64,000 nt of DNA. Source: Methylomarinum sp965277025 (lineage in GTDB: Bacteria; Pseudomonadota; Gammaproteobacteria; Methylococcales; Methylomonadaceae). The DNA lies in NCBI GenBank assembly GCA_965277025.1, contig OZ255706.1, positions 434,001 to 498,000 of the forward strand, written 5' to 3'. This document shows positions 40,304 to 49,162 of this stretch, in pieces. Under the pieces are notes generated by a model. The model worked only from the letters and a program-made list of their open reading frames with translations, searched no databases and was not told the DNA's origin. Within the stretch, counting starts at the first letter, position 1. Each line of letters starts with the position of its first letter. A program made the translations under genes and the position numbers.

Positions 40304-40489
40304 TCAGTCTTTTTTATCTGAAGCTTGTTCGAGATCATCCGTTATTATTTCGATTTCATGCAGCATTTGATAAATCCCTTTACACCCTTCACAACAAAAT
40401 CTTTTTTCTCCCTCTTTGGTATTCAACTCAAACCCTGCGACCTCAATATCTAGCCCACATAAATCACAAACCTTTTTTTCATCACTCAT
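40304..40489 (-). CDS. Small heavy-metal-binding protein (FixI N-terminal-like)
   Basis: A 61-residue protein with two Cys pairs in VCDLCGLDI and RFCCEGCKGIYQMLHE, closely resembling the metal-binding segment at the N-terminus of CcoI/FixI-type ATPases. Here it stands alone as the first gene of the copper operon. A role in capturing metal, or in handing it to the ATPase whose own first domain lacks Cys, is a reasonable inference. The upstream region to 40690 has no obvious gene. Confidence 0.78.
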   Translation of the reverse strand: MSDEKKVCDLCGLDIEVAGFELNTKEGEKRFCCEGCKGIYQMLHEIEIITDDLEQASDKKD

Positions 40490-40696
40490 TAGTTTCTATT
40501 TACCGCCTGAAAGTTATATATCAAGACTAATACAGCACCATTTTTGAATTGATGAATAAGGCTCAGAAATTTGTCTTGTATGACTGTAACTTACAACTCA
40601 TTCAATTCGATAAAGAAAAATGGATGCTGTACTAACATCCCCCTTCAACATTATATACCATCTAACAAATAAATCAAGACAAGAGGTGTCGAATTC

Positions 40697-42272
40697 CAGG
40701 ACGACGTCATCTAAATCGCCTCTCCCCCGGCCACACCTTAACCAGCCTGATCCAGGGCCTTGGCGTAGTGAGGTTTCCCGGCTTGAAGCGGGATATTCGG
40801 TCGATTGGGCTGCAAAAAGCCGCCGAATGGCGGTTTGCCATGGTCATTGGCCATACCGGAGCCTTGGCCGATCACCGTCGGCCCCGATGACGACCTGGGC
40901 CGGCCGTGTCAGCGCAGGAAGACAGCGAGCGCCTGCGCAGGATGGGCCGCAAAATGGCGGATCATGCTGGCGATGGATTGCCGCGGCTGACGGATCAGGC
41001 GACGCAGCAGGCCGATGACGGCGTTTCGCAGGCAGGCGAGCACCTGGGGGCCATGGCCCTTTCGAACCTGGCAGCGGTCCTCATCGAACGTGACATCGCG
41101 GACCCAATGGAGGCGGTTCTCGATACTCCAGTGCCCCCGGTTGAGGGCCAGCAGTTGCCCGGGGTCGGCCTGTTCCGGGGTGAGATCAGTGATGCAGAAG
41201 ATCTGTTCTGTGCGTGTCCTGCCGGTCTTGGACACGGTGACCTGGCGTTCGATCCGGCAGACCTGGCCCACATGGGGGAAATCGAGATAGGCATTGAGCG
41301 CAACGGTGGTGCGAAGGGTGCGCTGCTCGATCCGACCGTGTCCCTTGTCCACCGTGGTGTGCTCAGGGGGGAATGGATTCCCGGTCGAAAGCCTTGAGAT
41401 CGTTGGCCAGGGTTTTCTGGTTGTCCTTGACCGTGAACAGGTAGTGCGCGCCCTTTTCCTCGACCAGGAAGCGGGCGGTCTCGCGTTGGGTGTGGAGCGC
41501 ATCGGCGGTGACCACACGCCCCTCGATGGAGAGGGGATCGAGCAGCTCCCGCAGGGCCGGGATCTCATTACTCTTGGTCTCGACCGCGCGCTGTGCCAGG
41601 ACGGTGCCCTGCCGAGGGAACAGGGCGGCGAGCAGATGCGTCTGGCGGCCATCGCCCCGGCGAGCGCCCTTGAGGGTCTTGCCGTCGATGGCCAGGGGTT
41701 CGTCGGCCGGGGCGCTGGCCTGGACCCAGGCGGAAAAGGCCTGCTCCAGCGCCACCGGATCCACCTGCTGGAGCACGCGGCGGAAGGTGGGCTCGGAGGG
41801 GGCGACGAAGCGTTGCTGTCTGCGATCGAAATAGGCCCGCAGGCGCTTGAGCTGCGTCCGGGTCAGGCGGGCGGCGTACTCACTGATGGCCAGATAGCCC
41901 CGGGCGCCGGCCAGGGTGGCCGCCAGGGCGATGGTCAGCACCGTCGGCAGGGGGTGCAGCTGACGGCGTCCACCGCGGGGTTTGGGTAAGCGGCCCAGCT
42001 GTTCGCGCAACTGGGCCATCTCCAGGTCGCTCAGATTGATCTTCTGCATCGGTGTGCTCCAATCGGGATGAGGGATCGGGTGGCACAGCCAGTGGCGCAC
42101 CCGCTCATGGCGCTGTATCGGTCGCACGATGACATCGGACAGCGGCAGGGATCATGGTAAATCCACTTCGATCATGGTGATTGAATTCAAGCATGATCTG
42201 AGGTGAACGTCCAGCAATTATCCAATAGTGCAGGTTTGTCAGTGGGTTATCGGATTAGATGACGTGGCCCTG
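40697..42272 (-). mobile_element. ISAs1-family insertion sequence (1576 bp)
   Basis: The ends CAGGACGACGTCATCTAA and, inverted, CAGGGCCACGTCATCTAA are flanked by a perfect 10-bp duplication TGTCGAATTC (40687-40696 and 42273-42282). High GC contrasts with both flanks. It lies between the copper operon and a small membrane-protein gene that may once have been its first member. Confidence 0.93.
40909..42049 (-). pseudogene. ISAs1-family transposase, single frameshift
   Basis: From MQKINLSDLEMAQLREQL (ATG 42049) the first frame covers the N-terminal domain and first catalytic Asp (EPLAIDGKTLKGARR) and VVTADALHTQRETARFL. It stops after a C6 run near 41370. The rest (FPPEHTTVDKGHGRIEQR, then NRGHWSIENRLHWVRDVTFD) is in the next frame to 40909. 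One base fewer in the run would restore about 379 residues. The family normally has one uninterrupted ORF, so this is damage or a sequencing error. Confidence 0.87.
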
Positions 42273-42335
42273 TGTCGAATTCCACTTACCGACAAGCCGA
42301 GCCACACCTTCTTGCAAATATCCTGATAAATGGGA

Positions 42336-42578
42336 TTAATGACAACTGAATCCTGAAGATGCCGCGCCCGAGTTATCATCAGAACCGTTACACACCTTAC
42401 TGGACGCCTTCATCAATGCAATACGCAAAGCCCCGGTCAGGCTGGCACCCAAACCCAATCGCATCGCCACCGCAGGAACCAGGATCATCGATGCAACGGC
42501 CAGACCTGCGCCCAACAACATGGCGCTGTGCTCATCTTTTTTGCTTTTCTCATTTACAATGACTAATTCTTGGCTCAT
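42336..42578 (-). CDS. Small membrane-associated protein of unknown function
   Basis: An 80-residue product with a Gly/Ala-rich hydrophobic stretch (AMLLGAGLAVASMILVPAVA), a second amphipathic stretch and a polar Ser-rich tail with two Cys (SKVCNGSDDNSGAASSGFSC). The start is preceded by GAGACAAA. It reads toward the copper operon and would be adjacent to it without the ISAs1 element. The family is not recognised. Confidence 0.6.
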   Translation of the reverse strand: MSQELVIVNEKSKKDEHSAMLLGAGLAVASMILVPAVAMRLGLGASLTGALRIALMKASSKVCNGSDDNSGAASSGFSCH

Positions 42579-42611
42579 TTTGTCTCCCCTCTATACAAAC
42601 ACACATTACCA

Positions 42612-42663
42612 AGGAACCGCTGAACCAATCATCCATGATTTGTCAGCGCCTCCTTAAAGATAG
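42612..42663. repeat. Intergenic palindromic repeat, copy 3
   Basis: GGAACCGCTGAACCAATCAT followed by CCATGATTTGTCAGCGCCTCC matches the unit at 33541-33590 over most positions. It lies immediately beside the IS5-type element. Confidence 0.5.
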
Positions 42664-42673
42664 GCAGATTTAA

Positions 42674-43987
42674 CAGGCTGTTGAAAAACGCCCCTATGCC
42701 TCCGGCTCCAGCCCTTCATTTTGGGTTAAATTTACCTCTGGATGGCCTGATTAGCCAGGTTTTCCGGTATCAGCCGGTTTATATTGCCCTTTCGAGGCTT
42801 TATTTCCACCTTTTGGCGGATTTCAGGCACAACGGTGCCTACGCAGTTGAATAACGCCATTGTAACAGGGTCATCAGGCGGGTCAGATTATACGCTGCGA
42901 AGGTGAATACGGTTTGGGCAGTCACTTTTTTCACTCCGCGAAATCGGGTTTGACGTAATCCCCCAACAGTTTTGCTCCAGCCAAAGACTTCTTCGATCCG
43001 TTTACGGATTTTGAGACTGCTGGTATAGCCTGGGTGTCGGGTCGTCCGCTTGTCAATCGCCGAACCTTTCGCTTTTTGAGTTACATGCGGGGTCACCTTC
43101 ATTGCGCGTAGTTCGGCAACGAAGTTTTGGGTATCATAGTTTTTGTCACTGCCCACTGTGGCACCCGCTTTTTTGACGCTGCGTTTGATCATTTTTGTCG
43201 CCGCCTCCCGCCCGGCCGTTCCTGTCGCCCGGGTCACTTCAACATCGACGACCAAACCATGGCGATTTTCCATGAGTGCATGGCCCAGAAAAGCGAGTTG
43301 GGCTTTCTCGCCTTTGAAGTTGACACTCGGATTGCGGGTGGAATCCTCCGGCGGCCGGCTCGAACCGTCTTTGGCCTTGACGCTTTTCACAGAAGCCCAG
43401 GCCTTGATTAGCGTGCCATCGACCGAAAAGTGTTCGTCTGAGACTAAATCCTGCCATTCGGCCAGGCACAGCACACGATCAAAAAACAAACGACTCACGC
43501 GCTCATTCAATAGACGGTCACGATTGGCGCTGAACGTTGAATGATCCCAAACCTCATCATCCATTGATAAGCCGACAAACCAACGATACAGCAGATTGAA
43601 ATCAATGTGTTCGATCAGTTGCCGCTCCGAACGAATGGAAAACAGGATTTGCAACAAACTGGCACGGAGTAAACGCTCGGAAGGAATTGACGCCCGGCCC
43701 CGTCGGGAATACAGGTCATCGAACTCCTCATCCAAAGTGGTCAATAGAATATCGACCAAATATCGTAGTTTGCGTAAAGGATGATCACCCGGAATTCTAG
43801 ATTCCAGTGTCCGATAACTGAATAATTCGTTTTGGGTATAATCAATGCCGCGCATAACAAATAAAAAATCGGGGAATATCAAATGGATTGAATCATTTTA
43901 CCATAAATAACAATTAGTTATGTAATCAAATGCCAATTATGGCAACGAAACAATGCGGCCTCCAGGTTGGATTAAATCAACAGCCTG
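42674..43987 (-). mobile_element. IS5/IS1182-like insertion sequence (1314 bp)
   Basis: The ends CAGGCTGTTGA and TCAACAGCCTG are flanked by TTAA on both sides (42670-42673 and 43988-43991), a 4-bp palindromic target duplication. It carries one intact transposase gene. Confidence 0.85.
42839..43855 (-). CDS. IS5/IS1182-like transposase
   Basis: About 338 residues from MRGIDYTQNELFSYRTLESR. The N-terminal DUF772-type region (SERLLRASLLQILFSIRSER, then LIEHIDFNLLYRWFVGLSMD) is followed by the DDE core with Asp in DEHFSVDGTLIKAWAS, Asp in GSDKNYDTQNFV and Glu in IEEVFGWSKTVGGLRQTRFR. It is complete. The upstream ATG at 43882 is less likely because MRG is the usual family start. Confidence 0.9.
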   Translation of the reverse strand: MRGIDYTQNELFSYRTLESRIPGDHPLRKLRYLVDILLTTLDEEFDDLYSRRGRASIPSERLLRASLLQILFSIRSERQLIEHIDFNLLYRWFVGLSMDDEVWDHSTFSANRDRLLNERVSRLFFDRVLCLAEWQDLVSDEHFSVDGTLIKAWASVKSVKAKDGSSRPPEDSTRNPSVNFKGEKAQLAFLGHALMENRHGLVVDVEVTRATGTAGREAATKMIKRSVKKAGATVGSDKNYDTQNFVAELRAMKVTPHVTQKAKGSAIDKRTTRHPGYTSSLKIRKRIEEVFGWSKTVGGLRQTRFRGVKKVTAQTVFTFAAYNLTRLMTLLQWRYSTA

Positions 43988-44037
43988 TTAATGCCAAAAA
44001 TTAACCAACTGATTTAAAACAGGATTATTACGATGAT

Positions 44038-44094
44038 AAATTAAACTATGTTATTTAGGGTATTTTGACTGCGTTAAATAACATAGTTTAATTT
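44038..44094. repeat. Perfect 20-bp inverted repeat
   Basis: AAATTAAACTATGTTATTTA at 44038-44057 is perfectly inverted at 44075-44094 with a 17-bp spacer. It lies between the IS5-type element and the rpsI terminator. It is A+T-rich, non-coding, and lacks a U-tract of terminator type. Confidence 0.7.
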
Positions 44095-44121
44095 GTGTCT
44101 TTTTGAAAAACCATCAGACAT

Positions 44122-44150
44122 AAAAAAAGCCGCTCTAGCAAAGAGCGGCT
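44122..44150 (-). terminator. rpsI: Rho-independent terminator after rpsI
   Basis: A 9-bp stem AGCCGCTCT/AGAGCGGCT with a 5-nt loop is followed on the minus strand by seven T's, 32 bp after the rpsI stop. Confidence 0.92.
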
Positions 44151-44182
44151 CATATACGCCATATATCTATCGCTCGAAACAT

Positions 44183-44572
44183 TTAACGTTTTGAGTACTG
44201 AGGACGTTTTCTGGCTTTGTGCAAGCCGATTTTTTTACGTTCAACAACACGTGCATCACGTGTCAGATAGCCAGCTTTTCTTAATTGCGAACGCAAGGTT
44301 TCATCAAATTCCAGCAGCGCTCTGGCCAAGCCATGACGAATTGCGCCAGCCTGCCCTGAAGGTCCACTGCCTTTGACAAAAACCCTGACATCAAAATCAG
44401 TTGTTTTTTCCAGCAATTCCAGAGGTTGTCTGGAAATCATTTCGTCTGTCTTACGTCCGAAATATTGATCAATCGGCAAATCATTGACCAGAAATTTACC
44501 AGTACCTGTTGTCGCATAAACACGGGCTACCGCACTTTTACGGCGACCGGTTCCATAATATTGAGCTGCCAT
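44183..44572 (-). CDS. rpsI: 30S ribosomal protein S9
   Basis: 129 residues, a normal S9 length. The N-terminal YYGTGRRKSAVARVY and the Arg/Lys-rich C-terminus ending RPQYSKR, which reaches the ribosomal P site, are both intact. It lies 12 bp after rplM in the conserved rplM-rpsI operon and before a strong terminator. Confidence 0.98.
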   Translation of the reverse strand: MAAQYYGTGRRKSAVARVYATTGTGKFLVNDLPIDQYFGRKTDEMISRQPLELLEKTTDFDVRVFVKGSGPSGQAGAIRHGLARALLEFDETLRSQLRKAGYLTRDARVVERKKIGLHKARKRPQYSKR

Positions 44573-44584
44573 ATCTTACCTTGC

Positions 44585-45013
44585 TTAAATTTCTAATACT
44601 TTGGGTTGTTGAGCCTGATGATTATGCTCAGGACCCGCATAAACTTTCAGCTTCTTGAACATTGCACGACCGAGTGGGTTGTTTGGCAACATTCCTTTAA
44701 CCGCGTTGTTGATAATACGATCAGGAAAAGTTTTTCTTAACTTACCCAGGCTCACGGATTTCAGGTTACCAACGTAGCCGGTATGACGATAATACATTTT
44801 GTCATTTTCTTTGTTACCGGTGACGGCAACTTTTTCCGCATTGACAACAATAATGTAATCGCCTGTATCAACATGAGGCGTATATTCCGGTTTGTGTTTA
44901 CCGCGAAGACGTCGTGCAATTTCAGTAGCAAGGCGACCTAATGTCTTTCCTTCTGCATCAATCACGTACCAATCGCGCTTAACTTCTGCGGGCTTTGCAC
45001 TAAATGTTTTCAT
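44585..45013 (-). CDS. rplM: 50S ribosomal protein L13
   Basis: 142 residues from MKTFSAKPAEVKRDWYVIDA, the same length as E. coli L13. The frame is open upstream to 45076, but those residues do not belong to the family, so the ATG at 45013 is chosen. Motifs RLATEIARRLRGKHKPEYTP and GMLPNNPLGRAMFKKLKVY are diagnostic. It is the first gene of the rplM-rpsI operon. The 77-bp gap to ntrX probably contains the promoter. Confidence 0.98.
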   Translation of the reverse strand: MKTFSAKPAEVKRDWYVIDAEGKTLGRLATEIARRLRGKHKPEYTPHVDTGDYIIVVNAEKVAVTGNKENDKMYYRHTGYVGNLKSVSLGKLRKTFPDRIINNAVKGMLPNNPLGRAMFKKLKVYAGPEHNHQAQQPKVLEI

Positions 45014-45090
45014 TGTTACTCTGTAATCTGTTAAGGCTATCTGAAAGAGCGGGAATTCTACTAAAAAAACCAGCAAACCACAAGATAAAA

Positions 45091-46458
45091 TTATAATTTA
45101 ATTTTCAGCGCGTGCAATTTTCGATACAAATGGGTTCGTTCCATACCTATCGCAGCCGCCAGTTTCGCTACACTGCCGCCATGTTTTTCAAAGTGATATT
45201 CCAGATAGGCGCGTTCAAAGTGTTCGCGAGCTTCCTTCAATGGAAAATTAAAAAATTCCGGGATGGCGCCGTTTTCTATTTTGGGACTTTCACTGATTGA
45301 ACCCAGCGCCTCTTTGACTTCATCCAGGTCGATCTCGTCGCCCGCCCCCAGAATCATCAAACGCTGCACCAGATTTTTCAATTCTCTGACATTGCCGGGC
45401 CAGCTGTAGTTTCTGAGGAAATTCTGGGCCGCCATGTTGAATTTTCGAAAGGGTAACTTTTCCTGCCTGAAAAAATAGTCGATATAGCAGTTTAACAGGC
45501 CGGGCACATCTTCGCTGTGTTCCCTAAGCGGTGGAATCTCCAATGTGACGACATTCAACAGATAATATAGATCCTGGCGAAAACGTCCGCTATTGACCTC
45601 TTCATCCAGGTCCATGCGCGTCGACGCCATGACGCGCACATCGACATTGACCGCCTCGCTGCCGCCAACCCTAAGAAATGAACTGGACTCCAGTGCGCTC
45701 AGCAAGCGGGTTTGTGTTTCAGGATCCATACCGGCAATTTCCCCCAGAAACAGGGTGCCGCCATGCGCTTGTTCGAGCAGGCCCCGGTAAATCTTGTTTG
45801 GCCCATCTTCCCGGCCAAAAAATTCAACAGCGGAATTCTCCGGCGCAATACTGCCGACCGATACACTGATAAGCGGCCCCTCACGCCGGCTGCTGCTATT
45901 ATGCAGATATCGGGCGTACAATTCTTTACCTACGCCAGCTTCACCGACAAACAACACCCGGGTATCATGTTGCGCCAGACGCTTGATGCGCTCTTTCAAG
46001 CGTTCGATCACCAGGCTTTTACCGACAGGTTCCACATCCAGCATCAATTGTTGCTTCAGCCCGGCATTTTCCTGCTGCAGATAACTGGCTTCCAGCGCGC
46101 GCTCTACGGTCAACAATAATTTTGCCAATGACAACGGTTTTTCCAGAAAATCGTAAGCACCCAAACGGGTCGCTTCCACTGCGGACTCAACCGAGGCATG
46201 GCCGGACATCATCACGACTGGCGGAAGGGAAGCATCTTCCGCGACCCATTCTTTCAGCAAGGAGATGCCGTCACTGTCCGGCATCCAGATATCCAGCAGA
46301 ATCAGAGCGGGATGGTGCGCCTGTTTCTGCTGCCTGGCTTTGGCGGCATTTTCCGCCATCACCACGTTATAGCCTTCATCCTGCAAAATTTCCGATACCA
46401 ATTGTCTGATGTCTTCTTCATCATCAACGACTAAAATCGTTGGCTGCTGTTTTTTCAT
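45091..46458 (-). CDS. ntrX: NtrX-like response regulator with degenerate AAA+ domain
   Basis: A 455-residue NtrC-family regulator. The receiver domain has the phospho-acceptor in LILLDIWMPDSDG, and the Fis-type HTH at the C-terminus is VAKLAAAIGMERTHLYRKLH. The central AAA+ domain is altered. Walker A reads GEAGVGKEL. The sigma-54-contacting GAFTGA loop is absent (EFFGREDGPNKIYRGLLEQA at that place). Walker B reads LFLGEI where LFLDEI is expected. It probably does not activate sigma-54 promoters and instead acts as a phosphorylation-dependent DNA binder. Its start overlaps the ntrY stop by 4 bp, making a two-component pair. Confidence 0.9.
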   Translation of the reverse strand: MKKQQPTILVVDDEEDIRQLVSEILQDEGYNVVMAENAAKARQQKQAHHPALILLDIWMPDSDGISLLKEWVAEDASLPPVVMMSGHASVESAVEATRLGAYDFLEKPLSLAKLLLTVERALEASYLQQENAGLKQQLMLDVEPVGKSLVIERLKERIKRLAQHDTRVLFVGEAGVGKELYARYLHNSSSRREGPLISVSVGSIAPENSAVEFFGREDGPNKIYRGLLEQAHGGTLFLGEIAGMDPETQTRLLSALESSSFLRVGGSEAVNVDVRVMASTRMDLDEEVNSGRFRQDLYYLLNVVTLEIPPLREHSEDVPGLLNCYIDYFFRQEKLPFRKFNMAAQNFLRNYSWPGNVRELKNLVQRLMILGAGDEIDLDEVKEALGSISESPKIENGAIPEFFNFPLKEAREHFERAYLEYHFEKHGGSVAKLAAAIGMERTHLYRKLHALKIKL

Positions 46459-48611
46459 AAATGATTTCCTTTAACTCCCGGAAGCTGAATCACAAAGCCT
46501 GCGCCATCATTATAAGCGGTATCGACAAAAATAACGCCGCCATGTTCTTCAATAATTTTTTTCACAATAGCCAGTCCTAAACCGGTCCCTTTCACTTTGT
46601 GGGTGACGTAAGGATCGAAGATGCTGGCGATCTGCTCTTCTTTCAGGCCGATTCCCTGATCGTAAATCGCCAGCTCCACATAGTCGGCATTGTTTTTTTG
46701 CGCCTGCGACAGGCGAATATCAATTTCACCTTTACCATGCATCGCTTCCAGCGCATTTTTAATTAAATTATGCAGCACCTGACGAATATTGTCGGGATCG
46801 ACTTCCACCTGAAAATAACGTCCTTTAATGTCCAGCTTGAAACGGACTTCTGATTGCAGTGCATATAAATTGACTACATCCTGCACCAATTCCTGTAAAT
46901 CTATTTTTTTGACCTGTTTTTTAGCCGGCCGCGCATATTCTGCAAAATCATCCACCATGCGCTTCATCGCCTCGACCTGCTGAACGATGGTTTTAGTCGC
47001 ACGCTGCAGCATCTCCAGCGATTGCCCTTCCAGCTCTTTGCTGAGCTTGTGTTGCAAGCGTTCAGCCGACAATTGAATCGGCGTCAACGGATTTTTGATT
47101 TCATGCGCCAAACGTCTGGCCACCTCGCCCCAGGCGGCATTTTTTTGCGCCTGGATCAAGTCGGTAACATCATCGAAAACCACGACCGCGCCCATGCGCA
47201 AGCCATTTTGTGAAAACAGCGGCGTTCCCCGGCATAACAACTCTTGCCTGCCATTCGGCCCCATAAACGCGATGCGTTGTTCCCAGATATCATCGCCTTG
47301 TTGCAGCAAATGCTGCAGTGTTTCCAATAGCCCGGCCATTTCCGGGTAATCCTTGATCAATTCCTGGAGTTGTTGCCCGATAAAACGGCTGACGGGTATA
47401 TGCAAAATACGATAGGTGGCCTGATTGGCGGTTCGGATCTGGTTTTGCGCATCAAAACTGATCACCCCGGCGGTCAGGTTGGCCAGAATGATTTCCAGAT
47501 ATACCCGCTGACTTTCCACTTCCAGACTGGCTGTGCGCGCCTCATCCCTTGACTGGGCGATGCGTTGGGTCATCAAGTTGAATGACTCCACCAGAAAACC
47601 CAGATCATCCTGGGATAAAACCGGCAATTGTTTATCATAGTGGCCTACCGCAACCGCCTGGGTGCCTTTCACCAGTTCCTTGACTGGCGCGACGATATTG
47701 CGAATCAGAATAAAAGCCAGCCAAATAGCCGCCAGCAGACTTAACAACAACACCAGAAACAGGGCCAGCGTAAAACTGTGCTTCAGGGAATTTTGCAAAA
47801 AACGCATTTCCTGATAGCGCACAAAGGCAAATTCGATGGAGTCGGCCAGATCGGCAATTCTCACAGGAACGACGAACAACGCCTGCAGGTATCGTGGTTC
47901 ATCATTTTCTATCTGCTGGATAACGCGAATCCGCATGCCGCCGTCATCACCGGATTCGATCGCATAATACTGGCCATTTTGTTTGATTTGCAGCCAGGTT
48001 TGTTTGTCGGGTAAATGCGGCAAAATATCGCTGGGATTGACGCTGCTGGAAGCAATAATCCGTCCGGTCCCTGAAAAAACCGCCATTTCATTGGCGTCGA
48101 TGGTTTCCCGCCAGGCGCCGATATCCATAGCCATCAAGGTGTCAGATTTATTCGCCAGTGCGGTCGCTACCAGTCGGGTCTGTTTGATATGCCAGCGCAT
48201 GCGCTGATCCAATGACACCTGGCTTAGCTCCAGCGCATCTTCCATGGCCCGGTCTATTTCAACATTGAACCAACTATCGATGCTTTGATGCAAAAATTGA
48301 ACGGAAAAATAAAATACAATCGCCGCAGGCGCCAGAGCTTGCAATACAAACAGACTCAGCATCCGAAAGGTCAGGCGTGAACCCGCTTCTTTCTTGCGTA
48401 ATTGTCGAATTAACGAGTATAAATTGATGCCAACCAGACATATCAACACCACCAGCCCAATGGCGTTGACCAGCAACAACCAGGTGTACATTTCGCTCAG
48501 CTCAGACGAGGCCTGACTGGCCGTACTCATCAGCTGTAATGACAGCAACACCAGCCCAAACAGGGCCACGGCCATCATACCGACTGGAAATTTTATTTTT
48601 GAATAGGCCAT
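46455..48611 (-). CDS. ntrY: NtrY-like sensor histidine kinase
   Basis: A membrane sensor kinase of about 718 residues from MAYSKIKFPVGMM. Three N-terminal helices, a periplasmic sensor loop, a further helix, a HAMP domain (IVAPVKELVKGTQAVAVGHY) and a PAS domain precede the kinase. The H-box is VARRLAHEIKNPLTPIQLSA, the N-box LHNLIKNALEAMHG, and the G-boxes YDQGIGL and KGTGLGLAI. The ORF extends to 48638, but the ATG at 48611 gives a normal start overlapping the DUF4390 gene. NtrY/NtrX pairs respond to nitrogen or redox state in other proteobacteria. Confidence 0.92.
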   Translation of the reverse strand: MAYSKIKFPVGMMAVALFGLVLLSLQLMSTASQASSELSEMYTWLLLVNAIGLVVLICLVGINLYSLIRQLRKKEAGSRLTFRMLSLFVLQALAPAAIVFYFSVQFLHQSIDSWFNVEIDRAMEDALELSQVSLDQRMRWHIKQTRLVATALANKSDTLMAMDIGAWRETIDANEMAVFSGTGRIIASSSVNPSDILPHLPDKQTWLQIKQNGQYYAIESGDDGGMRIRVIQQIENDEPRYLQALFVVPVRIADLADSIEFAFVRYQEMRFLQNSLKHSFTLALFLVLLLSLLAAIWLAFILIRNIVAPVKELVKGTQAVAVGHYDKQLPVLSQDDLGFLVESFNLMTQRIAQSRDEARTASLEVESQRVYLEIILANLTAGVISFDAQNQIRTANQATYRILHIPVSRFIGQQLQELIKDYPEMAGLLETLQHLLQQGDDIWEQRIAFMGPNGRQELLCRGTPLFSQNGLRMGAVVVFDDVTDLIQAQKNAAWGEVARRLAHEIKNPLTPIQLSAERLQHKLSKELEGQSLEMLQRATKTIVQQVEAMKRMVDDFAEYARPAKKQVKKIDLQELVQDVVNLYALQSEVRFKLDIKGRYFQVEVDPDNIRQVLHNLIKNALEAMHGKGEIDIRLSQAQKNNADYVELAIYDQGIGLKEEQIASIFDPYVTHKVKGTGLGLAIVKKIIEEHGGVIFVDTAYNDGAGFVIQLPGVKGNHL

Positions 48612-49162
48612 ATGCTCCAGTCCGACGACAAGTCCCATTGTTTATCCAGCCAGGCCACCGGACGCAATGGCGCCGGTAGAGCCTCGCGCTCGAATACTGC
48701 TTTAATCGCAAGCTTGTCGCTGCCGTTGACTAAAGCGCCATCAGGCTGGTTCAGGGTAAGCTTTAAACGTCCAATCGCATGCAATGCTTCGGACAAACTG
48801 GAAAACATTTCCGCCTCGGTCTTATTGGTCTGAATTGAAAACTGATTCAACAAGGCATGGTATTGCAATTTCAATTGAATACTTTTCTCCAGCAAGACTT
48901 TATCCCACCAAAAGCGTCGTGGTTTTCGCCACTGAACATATACCTGCCAGTAAAGTGGCACACCATGCAATACCGCATCCCTGGCGACATCACTTAAACG
49001 AAACACCAAATAGGCCGAAAGCCGCCACTTTCGTTCCGGCAACTTGACCATCTCGACAGATTGCACCTCAACGCCAACACTACTGGCATGAGCCACACAA
49101 GGCAACAAGCCAATTAAAAAAGACAGCGTTAACTGCTTAAGCGTGTTTCGACAAACGGGCAT
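48593..49162 (-). CDS. DUF4390 family protein
   Basis: About 189 residues beginning MPVCRNTLKQLTLSFLIGLL and continuing PCVAHAS, a signal peptide. The mature part contains LSAYLVFRLSDVARDAVLHG, GVPLYWQVYVQW and LKLQYHALLNQFSI, typical of DUF4390 proteins found between rsmB and ntrY. The longer frame to 49258 would lie inside rsmB. It overlaps rsmB by 26 bp and ntrY by about 19 bp, so it is translationally linked to both. Its function is unknown; it acts outside the inner membrane. Confidence 0.87.
   Translation of the reverse strand: MPVCRNTLKQLTLSFLIGLLPCVAHASSVGVEVQSVEMVKLPERKWRLSAYLVFRLSDVARDAVLHGVPLYWQVYVQWRKPRRFWWDKVLLEKSIQLKLQYHALLNQFSIQTNKTEAEMFSSLSEALHAIGRLKLTLNQPDGALVNGSDKLAIKAVFEREALPAPLRPVAWLDKQWDLSSDWSIWPIQK

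Noticed and set aside
41294..41989. 231-residue open frame antisense to the ISAs1 transposase
   Set aside because: It is a high-GC shadow of a recognisable transposase.
40909..42049. Programmed frameshift in the ISAs1 transposase
   Set aside because: The family uses a single ORF. The change needed is +1 at a plain C run, not a -1 slippery heptamer, so mutation or sequencing error is more likely.
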